Part shown: in pieces, positions 47,097 to 58,319 of the stretch
Position numbering within the stretch: position 1 is the first letter of the stretch
Layout of the letters: each line of letters starts with the position of its first letter
Source: Laburnicola sp. R22_1
Lineage: Eukaryota > Ascomycota > Dothideomycetes > Pleosporales > Didymosphaeriaceae
Reading direction: 5' to 3'
Assembly: GCA_014281115.1 (NCBI GenBank)
Contig: JACONQ010000015.1
Coordinates: 558,001 to 622,000, forward strand
Length of the DNA: 64,000 nucleotides
Translations under genes and position numbers: made by a program
Notes under the pieces: model-generated
The model's input: only the letters and a program-made list of their open reading frames with translations
Database searches by the model: none
Told to the model about the DNA's origin: nothing

Positions 47097-48988
47097 CTAA
47101 TCCTCCTCATCTTGTCCGACGCGTCTGTATTGCCCGCTTGAGCTGTCGCCTTCGCCGTTGCCCTTTGATCTCTTCACCATGTTGGAGATCCACCCGCCAA
47201 TGCCCTCGCCCTCCTTTGCCGCCTTGGTGTCTTGGCCTTCTATAATTTCGGGAGGGTTGATGTCGAGACCAGGAATGGTATTTTCTGCTCCGCGTCCACT
47301 GCGGATATCAAGCGATGGCACAGGGGAACGAGCACTTCCACTGAACAAGGATTCAGCTTCAGCTAAGGTTTGCGGAGTTGGTTGCACTGAAGTGGCGTCT
47401 CCAAAGATGGAATTCATGTCCTCTAGACGAATGTTGGCCGTCTCGGGATAAATGAACCAAACTGCGTCCTGGTAAGCAGCAATTCAAAATCCTCTTCTTC
47501 AGCGGACTTACCGATGACGAAACTGCAAGCGCAGAAGAACGCATGTATAAGATACAAACGCCATTTGATATGCTCTTGCAGGATTGGGGTCATTTCTCCA
47601 ACAAGCCAGTTAAAAGCCCAGTTCGTTGCCGTACTCAAACTAGCGCCTTTGGCCCGGATGCTCATCGGAAGGATCTCGGGCGGGTACAGCCACGGGATCG
47701 GACCCCATGATGCACCAAATGCCGCATTGTAAATCATGACGGATATAACGACCAGATTAGGCGTCCAGCTGGTGGAAAGGAAGATGAAGTAGGAGATAGC
47801 AGTGAGCGAAATGCACATAGCTACTGCTCCAGAAAGGAGAATCTTTCTGCGACCCAATGTGTCGACCACATACCAAGGCGGGATCGTGGATAGAAGGTAA
47901 GTGAGGGCATTGATACCGGTCATCAAAATCGCTTGACGACCATACCAACCCGCCTCTTCAAAGACCAAAGGAGCGTAGTATGAGATGACATTGATGCCGT
48001 TGAGTTGCGCTAGGGCTTGGGCAGACATGGCGATGAACACACGCTTGTAGTAGCGCTTGAACATGTCGGAGTAAGAGCGCTCCCCTTCTTGGCGTTGTAG
48101 CAGCACGTTCATCTTGATCTCCCGGTATTCGTCTCGGGCTTTCTGGTTATGTATATCGCCCTTGCCGTAGAGGTTAGCGATGACCACAATGCCCTCTTCG
48201 TCATGATCATTATCAAGCAACCACCTGGCCTCGGTCAGTAGATTGTTGGTCAGATGGGGCCAAGACAGACCTCGGAGATTCGCAGATAAGCAGACTTCCG
48301 GCGGCAAGGAGACCTCCCATGAGACACTGCATGAACAATGGTACCCTCCACGACCAGTCACTCTTAATAAAACTGCAAAAGTAGTCGACCCAAACACTTG
48401 CAGCGTATCCTGTGATGTTCCCGGAGAACTCAATGCAAGCAAGCCTGCCTCTGTTGTGCGGCGGGGAGATCTCCGATTGGTAGACTGGCACAATGGCTGA
48501 CAGCGTACCAACACCCAGACCAGCTATGATTCTGCCGAGCATCATCAGCGGCATGCCATTGGCAAATGTTTGCAAGGCACCGCCGACGACAAAAATGATG
48601 GAGCCCCAAAGAATAGTTCTGCGTCGGCCTAACATATCTCCTATGCGGCCCACCAGCAGAGACGAAATCAAAGCTCCTATTTCCAGAATAGCAACCATGG
48701 TGCCTAGTTCAGCGGCTGTTGGCTGGTTGAAATAATCCTTGAAATAGACACCCCTGCATGCTTTATCAGATATGGTCCATGGCGAAGGGATGCGGGGCGG
48801 CGCACGTAATGATACCGGACATGACTCCCTGGTCGTATCCAAAAAGGAAGACGCCTAAAGATACGAATACACTGGTGAAGTAGCTGGCGAGATGTCAGTC
48901 ATGGAGGCCGTGCCGCTATCAGGCCAACTCACATCAGCTTCTTGCCGTGGAGCCCGTGGATACGGGAAGGGCCATCGTTGGGCGCCAT
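47097..48988 (-). CDS. MFS sugar transporter
   Basis: It is a plasma-membrane sugar or polyol/proton carrier of the major facilitator superfamily. Five exons fit: 48988-48933, 48883-48806, 48753-48271, 48224-47512 and 47461-47097, giving 564 residues. All introns are 46-53 nt. Sugar-porter signatures are present: FLFGYDQGVMSGI at the first helix, GRIGDMLGRRRTI in the first loop, the ESPR motif (completed as ESPRW by splicing), QLNGINVISYYAPLVFEEAG, DTLGRRK, and PETANIRLEDM after the last helix. The cytosolic C-terminus of about 100 residues is polar, a common site of turnover control. The substrate cannot be told from sequence alone. Confidence 0.9.
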
Positions 48989-51139
48989 GACGGCGGCGAG
49001 TATTCGCTCTGCCTTGGAGATGGACCTTGGTCCCGGATCGGGGATCTCGATATCCTCTTTTCTGATGGCCCGCGCGCTTTCTTTTTCGTTGAGCCTGTCT
49101 TCGGACTGGTAGCGAACGCGCTTCTGCTGGCGTCGCGGCTGGGAGGAACGGCCTCCCTCGAGCGGTTCGCGCAGGCGGATACGGAGGGGGTCCTCTCGGT
49201 CGGCAAGCTGGTCAACGAGGTCGCCCGTGTCGCTCCAAAGCGAGAGGTCGGACTCGGACTCGGGGGTGTCGAAGGAGGAGCGGGTGCTCTCCTTGTCGTG
49301 GTCGTCGAGCAGGTGGGCCGCGTCGCTGTTTCGGTGGTGTGCCGAGGATGAGAAGGTGTGGAGCGGGATGCCGGCCGGCCTCCTGGTATGCGAGTGGGAA
49401 GGAATTTTGAAGGTTGGCGGCTGGTGGGAGCAGCCTGACTCCAGGTTCAGAAGGGAAGCACGTCACCGGACCAGGGCAAGGAAACGGATAGTACAGTAGT
49501 AGGGCGGTCAGGACGGTCACATTGGGGCATAAGCGGGAGTGGGGACAGGTGCCGCAGGCGTCGTGACCAAAAAGACTCCGAACAGAGGTCCACGGGGGGG
49601 GAACAGCTGCCAGCAGGTGCATGCGCGCTCAGCGCTGGAAGCTGGTCGTCGCCAAGCGTCAGTGCGCCTTGCTGACGAGCGATAAGACATTGAATTGCCC
49701 TGCCAGAGAGCATGTTAAGCATGTTATGCACGCTGAGGCTGCAGCACGACAACTCCAACGGCGCAGACCCTCTTGTACTTGCAGCGCGCTTTCCGTAGCA
49801 CTCTGGGATGGCACTTCCCCCGCGTTGGGACCATGGTCCACGTGAACAGCAGCGTTCCAGGGTCCCTACACGGATAGTAGATACCGAGGGTGCTAGTAGG
49901 TAGCTGGGTCTGCTCCTGTACGAACTTTTGAATACCTAGGAAGAAGGTAGTTGGAAACACAGCTAACGATATGAAGATATATGTCCCTTCCGTGGACAAC
50001 TACGCCTTGTTGCACAGCTCGAGTACTCAGTACAGTGTGCCGTGGACGAGATGAAGACCAGAGTCCGCACGGGAATGACTTCAGAAGCATATGCACAAAA
50101 CATCGCCTCGTTGCTTGACCGACTCTTGTCCTCCAAAAGACGTGTACTGACCCACATTGCCGCATAAAAAAACAACCCCGCGAACGCGATCTCGAATGAC
50201 GCGTGCACGCCAAATGAAATCATCGTTCCTCTGCGCTAGGTGGTATGCAAGGCTGCAATCTTCGCTGCCGGGTTCATGGCTGCTGGACGCCGGCCATCGA
50301 CAGACGTTCGGACACGGCTTTACTAATAAACAAAATGATGTGAATGTTCGCAGCTCCCGATGCTGGCTAGTATCGGCCATCCATCCCGGATGGAGATCCA
50401 TCACAACTGACAAGAGCATCCATCATCCGTCACCCGCACGCCGTATGTGAATGCCCCCCAACGGCCACTGTGCCACGTCCCGACTTGCCTTTCTTGTCGC
50501 AGAAGGGCCCCCTGCCTCCTCCCCCAAGAAGCACAGCCGACGTGAGATGCGTCGTCGTGAATCGTGATGCGGAGTGCTCGAGGGCTGCGAGGGCGATGCA
50601 ATGATGCATTATTAGCATCAAGGCCCTGCACGCCTCCCCTGCCATGCCCGGCCCTGAAACCGGTTAGAGGCAGCGTTCCGGCAGCGTGATTGGGCAGTGC
50701 CTGGTTCGTGTAATTTGTTTGTCGGCTGGGCTGCTCCTTTGAGGGCGCCGCCGTCTTCGTCTTCGTCGAAGCTGCACCACCGACGCCTTGTCTCGAGCTG
50801 TTGCTGCTGCTAAACGTCGCCGCCCTCGCCCTCGCCAACACCAGTCGCGCGCGTGTTTAGCGTGGGTACCGTTGCAGCCCTGCAGTGTGCACTGTCCAGT
50901 GTCGACCTCTCCCCTGGGCCCTAGCCAAGCAGCAATAATATCCTGTTTCAAACCAGCCACACAACGCACCCCGAGCTTCCCCCTCGCGTCGCCGCCGTCG
51001 TCGTCTCCTCCGCCATCACTATCGTTACCCCATTGAGCGAACATAATACACCCTCCCTCGTCGCATTGCAGCGACCGTATACGCCTGGATCCCGAAGGCG
51101 ACGGCTACGCGCTCTAGGCGCCCATCACCCTTGCCCACC
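48989..51139. promoter_or_regulatory. divergent 2.15-kb region between the MFS and Chs7-like genes
   Basis: It holds the upstream regions of both genes. The minus-strand frame running to 49,215 overlaps the MFS start in a different phase and is not a gene. The segment just before 51,140 is pyrimidine- and CCTCG-rich, as is usual in leaders. No specific site is called. Confidence 0.4.
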
Positions 51140-52385
51140 ATGTCACGGTACGGCTATTTCAACACCTTCTGTCGCGACAGCGGGAACCTCTGGTCCACGT
51201 TGCCAGGTACGTATCACGCTTTGCGGTTTTACTTGTGCCAATTGACATGTGGACTGACTCATTGCAGTATGCTACGTACGTCGAGCCCCGAAAACCGCAT
51301 ACCCTCTGCCTCTCCTTCACAATTGCTAATGCGTCGCGCAACAGCTCTTCGACCAAGCGCCTACGAAACAGGGAACAGGATGGCCGGGTGGGTGCACGCT
51401 GACAGGAATAACGTTGGATGCAAGCCAAGGCAGATATCTGGCGAACCTGGGTCAGTACACCGAGCAATGGCCCGGTCGGACCGCTGCTGACCAGAACAGG
51501 CTCGATACTCCTCTGCGCCATAGCAATTCTTGCGAGCTTGTTCCTGCTATGGAGATCTGAACGGAAGAAAGCAGCTGTCGGACGAAGGTGCGCCCGCCTC
51601 ATCTACACATTACGCTTGATGTGTCATACTTACTGGGACTAGGGAAATGCAATTGTTCTTAATAGGATATATCGTCGTCAGTATCTGCGAGATCTTCACC
51701 GTCGGCGGGTTCCCGCTTGACTCGGCAGTGCGAAGGGTATGCTAAAATTCCAAGCTGAGCTGATCGTGACTGACGAGCATACCAGGCCTTTGTCGCCGTT
51801 CATATCGCCGCTATCGTCGCAACGACATGGATTTTAATGCTTAATGGTCTTGTTGGCTACCAACTACTCGACGACGGTACCGCTATGTCACTTGGGCTCA
51901 TTTTTGGGTCCGCCGCTGTGCTCTTCATCGGCACCGGCTTCATCGCGCTCGATCACGGGTTCAGTTGGACTGGCTATTTCGACGACACCTTGAACAGCAA
52001 TCGCAGCTACTCGCTTTACACGCTTTATCAGCTAGCGCCTCTGGTCTTCTTGACCGTCTTCGTCTTGCTCGAAGCATTCCTTGTCTTGCGTGTTCTTGGC
52101 GAAAAGAAGCCCATGGGTACGCGCGTCTTGTCAAGGTCTTGTTCTTCGCTAACATATATCATAGTTTATCTTGGTGCCGCCGTCATTCTCTTCGCGATCG
52201 GACAGATCTTCCAATACGTCATCAGCGTGCACATCTGCAATGGCACCAATGGAAAAATCAACGGAGGCCTATTCGAGACGCTCTTTACTCTGCTCGCGGT
52301 TGTCATGATATGGGTGTTCTGGTCGAGCATCACGGAGGACGACTGGCCAGTTCCTACTACGCCTGGTGTGGGGTCCTATTCGTGA
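51140..52385 (+). CDS. Chs7-type chitin synthase export chaperone
   Basis: Chs7 is an ER membrane protein needed for a chitin synthase to leave the ER. Seven exons fit: 51140-51206, 51268-51275, 51345-51450, 51500-51587, 51643-51736, 51786-52116 and 52165-52385, giving 304 residues. Exon 2 is only 8 nt and exons 1-5 are all short. The lengths sum to a multiple of three, and every junction has GT-AG with a plausible branch site. The N-terminus carries conserved cysteines (FCRDSG, then VCY across the microexon). About seven membrane helices follow. The motifs GYQLLDDGTAMS, SVHICNG, NGGLFETLFTLLAVV and WVFWSSITEDDWP match the family. A splicing error around the microexon would shift the frame early. 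Confidence 0.9.
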
Positions 52386-53269
52386 AAGCGGACAGACTGA
52401 GAGAAGTCGTAATTTCTTATCATCAGGCTGTGTCCTGGCCAAGGCATGTTACTCAGCTGCACGGGCGCGTGTGCACTTACTTATTGGCCTGGCTCATTAA
52501 TGGATGCATCCTCCTTGATGCATGTGTCAGATTCACGAGATCGTAAGCAGTGGAAGGAAATATACCAGGCGTTGGCGAAAATCTAATGTTTCATGATCTT
52601 CTAGCATAGCATGGGGTGGGGGATAGTCGTAGGATGGCCGTTATGCTAGTATCTACTTACGATGTACACATAATGTAGATTGAATTTAAATAATAATAGA
52701 CGAATGCAGTGCTTTGGCATGAGTTTTCCATTACTCCACAATATGTAATGCTACAGCACGAAAATGCCCTGATGTAGGATTGAACGCTGTGGGGTGCTGG
52801 TAAACAGGGGCCTACAATGACCACTTGTTGGATACTCGTTGATATTGTGGTTATTCACATGCGATTCCAAGAAAACGCGTGCGATGACCGTCACGTGCCC
52901 ATGCTTTTCCGGAACCCCAGCGCGGGCGGTATATGCCGCATTTCGCAAGGCAACGACACCATCTTTCATACATCGCACAGCCCAACCCCGTGCTGTCCGC
53001 CGAGTCGCTCCGCCTCAGCCTGCGACATTTTGGTTTTCACAAATCGAGCGAGAGAAGTGTGCGACGTAACCAAAACAAGCCCCTCCCCACGCCGCCCTAT
53101 TTCTTTGTTTACAGTTTGCCTCATACCGCAACAAGAAGCGCTCTGCTAGTGCTAGATTCAAAAATATACCTGGTCCGCGACAACTGCCGCTTGGGAAGTG
53201 CTATCGTGAGCGTCGGTCGCCGATGCGACTCCACATACCGCTTTCGCCGCCGATACTCCCCATTCGCCG
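52386..53269. other. intergenic region between the Chs7-like and SSL1 genes
   Basis: AT-rich sequence at 52,660-52,700 probably includes the Chs7-like 3' end. No gene is recognised; the right half is the SSL1 promoter side. Confidence 0.45.
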
Positions 53270-54861
53270 ATGGCAGACTCAGACTTCTCGTACGATGGCC
53301 AGTCCACCTCCGACGACGAGTACGTAGGGCCGAAGAGCGGATCGAGCTCGCAAGCACCGGTGCCGGGAAAGAGGAGGGCGCAGGCGAAGCCAGCAAAGGT
53401 ACCTGAGCGGAAGGCGGCACAGGCTTGGGAGCGGAGGGGTAGCGCGTCATCAGAAGAAGAGTATATACCAGCAGTCGAGGAGATAGAAGAAGATGGAGTA
53501 GCAGAGAAGAGCATACATCATATCGAGGAGGAGAGGAAACGGAAGCGGTACGTGCAGGCACGACTTCATCGTGTGTCTCGTATGTGGAAGCGCTGACATT
53601 GCAGCTTGCTAGATTACGGAAAGACACCAAACCCTTTCAGCGCGGTATAATACGACACGTCGTGCTCGTACTCGATCTATCAGAGACTATGTTGGAGAAG
53701 GATATGCGACCGAGTCGATTCCATGCGATGATCAAGTACACACAGGAATATGTTCGCGAGTTCTTCGAGCAGAATCCTATATCTCAGATGAGCGTGCTGG
53801 GTATGCACGACGGGCTTTGCATACGGGTATCGGAGCTATCTGGCAACCCAGCGGAACATGCGGCTGCAATCCTGGGCCTGAGGACGCCGCGAAATCCCCA
53901 AGATTTTTCAAAAGAACCGAAAGGAGCGCCCAGCCTGCAGAACGCATTGGAGCTGGCGAGAGCTACGTTATACCATACGCCAAGCCATGGAACACGCGAA
54001 GTCATCATTGTGTTTGGTTCCTTGCTGTCATTAGATCCGGGCGATATACACCAAACAATCCGAGCATCTGTACGAGACCGGGTGCGCGTCAGCATAGTTG
54101 GCATGAGTGCTCGTCTAAAGATATGCACAGAGATTGTGAATAAAACAAATGCAGGCGACGAGAGCGAATATGTCGTAGCTACGGATCAAGAACTTCTTCG
54201 CGAGCTTCTGTTGGCAACTACAACCCCTCCAGTAGTCCGCGCAACCAAGACAGCACAAATGGACGCACCTCCGGAATCGGCGGCTGCGCTCATGATGATG
54301 GGTTTCCCTTCAAGAGTCGTAGAGGATACTCCGACGATGTGTGCGTGCCACGGCATCTTGAGTACAGGTGGCTATACGTGCTCCAGATGCAGCGCCAAAG
54401 TCTGCAGTCTGCCCGTCACATGTCCCAGCTGCCAACTCACACTTCTCCTCTCGACCCATCTTGCGCGCAGCTACCACCATCTGTTTCCCCTCCGCAATTG
54501 GGCCGAAGTCAGCTGGCGGCGCGCTCGAGAAACAGGCAGCAAATCCTGCGTTGGCTGTCTGTCCGCCTTTCCGGAGCCACCAGCGCTCGAGGCGGACGGC
54601 GAAGAGCAACAAAATGGACATGCGGCAAACGGGACACTAGATGGGGCCGCAGATCAGCGACAAAGGCTTGAGGATGAAAGCCAAGAACAGAAAGCGAGCG
54701 AGAGCTCGAGATATGAGTGTCGAGTTTGCGAAAGCCACTTTTGCATCGACTGTGATATGTTCTGTCATACGGTGCTGCATAACTGCCCCGGCTGCTTGAG
54801 CAAGCTTGACAACCCAGCCGAGGTGCAGAATGGGAATGGCGATGTGGAGATGATGGGGTAG
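53270..54861 (+). CDS. SSL1: TFIIH core subunit SSL1 (p44)
   Basis: SSL1/p44 is a structural TFIIH subunit that stimulates the Rad3/XPD helicase in transcription initiation and nucleotide excision repair. Two exons fit: 53270-53547 and 53613-54861, with a 65-nt intron, giving 508 residues. The N-terminal ~90 residues are acidic and low-complexity. The von Willebrand A-type domain follows (IRHVVLVLDLSETMLEKDMR, then VIIVFGSLLSLDPGDI). The C-terminal half has Cys-rich zinc modules: CACHGILSTGGYTC with CSRC, CPSCQ, then the RING-like C-terminal block (YECRVCESHFCIDCDMFCH, HNCPGC). A polar insert of about 50 residues (ADGEEQQNGH onward) separates the last two zinc regions, as in other filamentous fungi. 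Confidence 0.93.
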
Positions 54862-55271
54862 GGTTTGGATTGTTTTCAGTGGTGGGTAAGACGTAGAGGG
54901 CAGGCGTTCTTCACACATCAGCCGCCTCATGAGCGTGATCTGCGCATGGCATACGAAGTAGTCGTCCGAGATATCCAAAGTGTAGCTACGGCTCCTTTCA
55001 ATCGATCGAACTGTTCACATTCTTCACCAGATGCATTCTGCAGAAGCCGTTGTTACCAAGCATATTGCACATCACCAGCTCGGCATTAAAAGAACATGCG
55101 AACTTCGGCGCCCGTAATAGGTACAAGCTCAGAAGAAAAGGTCGGCGCCTCAAATGCCGAAGGTCGTCGACCCCACCATCGGTGCACTGCATTCGTACGA
55201 GGACGAACGCGGGGCATCCTCCGCGTTCCGCAGCCTTGCATGAATGCTGTCGTTCGCTGGACGCTCCCAAC
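54862..55271. other. 410-bp intergenic region, tandem genes
   Basis: It lies between SSL1 and the hydrolase gene, both on plus. No gene is recognised. It must contain the SSL1 3' end and the next promoter. Confidence 0.5.
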
Positions 55272-56462
55272 ATGCATATGCACCTGACTTCGCTGCTCTA
55301 TCGCCATTTACGACCGCAATTGACGCCGCGCCCCCTCGCCCATCGCCTCATCACAGCCAAGGCTAGATCGCCGAGTTCGAGGTTCCACGTGAAAGAGCAG
55401 AGTCGAAGATTGTTTAGTGTACAGCAGCATTTGAGGATGGCGGCTTTTGAGCGCTTGGTTAGGTTTGAGGCTGAGGATGGGAAGACGTATTATGGGGATT
55501 TGGGGGCTGAGGTGCCGACGAGGGAGATTGAGGGGAAGGTGGTGAGGGTGGTAGATGGAGATGTGGAGAGTGGATTTAAAAAGACGGACAAGGAGATGAA
55601 CATCTCAAAGGTATTCCCCGATTTCGAGTCGTATCCCGTCCCATGGCAGATAAACAACCGCCTCTAACGCGCCACCGCACAGCTCCTCGCCCCCCTCCCC
55701 TCCACCCCAATAATCATGTGCGTCGGCCTAAACTACAAACAACACGCCGAAGAAGGCAACCTCCCCATCCCAACCTACCCCACCATCTTCACCAAACCGC
55801 CCACCGCCCTCACCGGGCCCCTCTCCCCCATCCCCATCCACCCCGCTTGCCAATCCCAACTCGACTACGAAGGCGAACTCACCATCGTCATCGGCCGCAC
55901 GGGGAAAAATATCCTCGCCGCCGACTACGCCTCGTACGTGCTCGGCTACACGGTCGGCAACGACGTGAGCGCGCGGAATTTCCAGCTCCCTGTGAGTGTC
56001 AGCGGCGGGCAGTTTGGCTATGCGAAGAGCTTCGATGGGTTTGCGCCGATTGGGCCGTGCATTGCGAGTCTGGAAGCGATTGGTGGCGATCCGAATAAGA
56101 TACGGTATTGGACAAAGGTGAATGGCGGGGTGAGGCAGGTGACGGGGACGGATGATATGATTTGGAGTGTGGGGCAGATTGTGGAGCATTTGAGTAGGGG
56201 GACGACGTTGAGGGCGGGGACTTGTATTATGACGGGGACGCCGTCTGGGGTGGGGGTTTTTATGGTCAGTGCGGTTTTTTGTTGTTTGGTGGGGTGAGAG
56301 GTCGGAGAGGAGGACGATGGATGGCTTTGGTGCGTGCGCTTGTGCTGTGTGCTGTGTTGACTTGCGAGATAGGATCCTAAGGGCTTTGTGAAGGATGGGG
56401 ATGAGGTGGAGGTTTATGTGGAGGGGATTGGGAGCTTGGTGAATAAGATGAAGTTTGAGTAG
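55272..56462 (+). CDS. fumarylacetoacetate hydrolase family protein (FAHD1-like)
   Basis: FAHD1-type enzymes are mitochondrial acylpyruvate hydrolases/oxaloacetate decarboxylases. Exons are 55272-55610, 55683-56264 and 56373-56462, with 72- and 108-nt introns. The catalytic domain starts at IIMCVGLNYKQHAEE and includes the metal-binding DYEGELTIVIGRTGKNI, GYTVGNDVSARNFQ, KSFDGFAPIGPCI, GTCIMTGTPSGVG and the C-terminal DGDEVEVYVEGIGSL. From the ATG at 55272 the product is 336 residues, and its first ~55 residues are Arg-rich with no acids until about 40, like a mitochondrial presequence. The in-frame ATG at 55437 would give 281 residues without it. The longer start is preferred, but both may be used. 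Confidence 0.9.
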
Positions 56463-56826
56463 GACGTAGGACGTAGGACGTGGGGGGCGATCATGTACTT
56501 TGGGTATTTTGGAAGCGGCCACGTCCAAGGGATAGGGGTGCCTGGTTGCTGACTAGTAGGACAAACTCTTATCTCATGGTACAAAGGTATGCAATGCACG
56601 TAATACCCTACACTTGCGTTCGCACACCCCACCAACCCCTGTCCAGAGTATGCAGGAACAAAGAAGCAATGCTCACGTTATAGGGAATGATTGTATCATG
56701 ACACACCGCATATAAAACCCCAATCGTGCGGCGTGGCTTCTGTGCTAACTCTCGTGTGGGCGTCTTTTGGTGGGCGGCTTTGAACTGAAAGGTCGTTAGA
56801 GTGCAGAGTGATGATAGAAGCTTTAG
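56463..56826. other. intergenic stretch before the inverted-repeat element
   Basis: Three tandem GGACGTA-type copies lie directly after the stop codon (56,462-56,480). No gene is recognised. Confidence 0.45.
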
Positions 56827-57257
56827 GGGACTTGATAGCGGCCACCCCCATAAAGCAATCGCGGTCACCCCTATAAGCTGCTACAGCTAACTATCTCACT
56901 ACGCTAACGCCCACATATACCTATATGTGGCGTTAAATTAACTACCTAGGGGTAGAACGACAAAGGCTTTCATCTCAAATAACATGACAAAAAAGCAGAG
57001 CCCTCTGCTTAGTAAACAAAAAGAGTGTAAAAAGGAAAATATTTATAAAATACAACTTTAAAAGTTATTTTCTGTTTATAAAGAAAGGTGATTCTATAGT
57101 TTTTTTAAAAGCAAAAAGCACACAATCTTATTTAAAGATAATTCGCTTTTATTTGATAAGTTCTCTTTACAGAGTAATACAAATTTAAAGGTTGAAGAAG
57201 GTGACTTATAGGGGTGGCCGCAATTGCTTATAGGGGTGGTGGCTGCTATCTAGTCCC
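56827..57257. mobile_element. 431-bp non-autonomous element with ~52-bp terminal inverted repeats
   Basis: The left end (GGGACTTGATAGCGGCCAC onward) and the inverted right end (GGGACTAGATAGCAGCCACC onward) align over about 52 bases. Each terminal repeat holds two copies of a GCGGYCACCCCTATAAGC-like motif in tandem. The interior is AT-rich and non-coding. Its core matches the RIP-mutated copy at 6,781-6,906. TTTAG occurs just outside the left end and close to the right end, but a clean target-site duplication is not evident. It has the structure of a MITE-type DNA element; its parent transposon is not in the window. Confidence 0.85.
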
Positions 57258-58319
57258 AAGATTTAGGGTACAAAGGTATGGTACCCTTCACATTCGAGCC
57301 TCTCGCCTGTGGTTGTACCCAGAGAACCTCCCGCCTGGGCGGATTGTCCCGCTTTCGCGATAGGTGCACCATCCAACGTGTTACGGACCGCGCCTCCCAC
57401 GTTCTTTTACTATAATTGACCTAGTGCTGGCGTCGCTACTGCACCATTTTGTCGTCATGCTTGCTCACAATGTGCACGAGACGGGTCTGGTGGCGCCCTA
57501 GATGTACTGATATTCGCTACGCCATCACATATGTACTTTGAGCGTTGGTGTGTATGTGGAAAGCTGAGGTTGATTGAACTTGTATACAATATCGAATCGT
57601 ATGAATTGCCCATGTGCTGTCGAAGTGTGGAAGCGGGCTAGCACGCGCTTGCCAACCTTTTGATGTTACTACCCAGCACACATTGTAATAGTGAGACAAG
57701 AAATATTGTTGAACATTTATATAAAAGTTTACCTATTGACTTGAACTATGGTGCGCTGGGAGACCAGCTAAACCGAACTCCTTGGCGCCCTGTTCATTCC
57801 AAAAGATATTGGCGGTTTTTCGACAACTTGGGGTTCAGTTCAAACCATAACTTATTATTGTCTCTCGCCTTAAAAATGGGGCAAGCCTTTTCACGCGTCC
57901 CTGCGTCGAACTACGGGGGTGTGGCTTGAACCCAAATGCTTCCGAGGTTCTCCCAAGTTCTCATTTCCAAGGTTCCGGAGAAAGATACCGTATACCTGTA
58001 AAAAGGTTCCGACGAAAGATACCGAAGGTATACTTGTAAGAAGGTTAATAGAGGCCTGTTCTACCTTGTGTAGTGATCGCTTTCGACGGCACCTGTGAGC
58101 TTGCAGTGCCACGCAGCACTTGAGCGCACCCAAACCATTTCTTCATCGTTCTCCTATCTTTTTCCACACGCGAACTTCCGGTATATCGCCCACTCGAATC
58201 TTTTCGGCCGTTGCTTCAACTGGAGCGATTTTCCACCCTTCGCGCTGGGATAACATTACCCGTGGATCTCCAGTGCTTGAACAAGCGGGAACACCGTCAC
58301 CCGTTCCCGAATTCCTACC
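57258..58319. other. intergenic stretch with a small direct repeat
   Basis: No gene is recognised. Units of AAGGTTCCG-GAAAGATACCG-TATAC-TGTAA start at 57,969 and 58,003, with a third partial unit at 58,041. Confidence 0.5.

Noticed and set aside
48934..49215. minus-strand frame upstream of the MFS start
   Set aside because: It overlaps exon 1 of the transporter in another phase; the ATG at 48988 gives a proper sugar-porter N-terminus.
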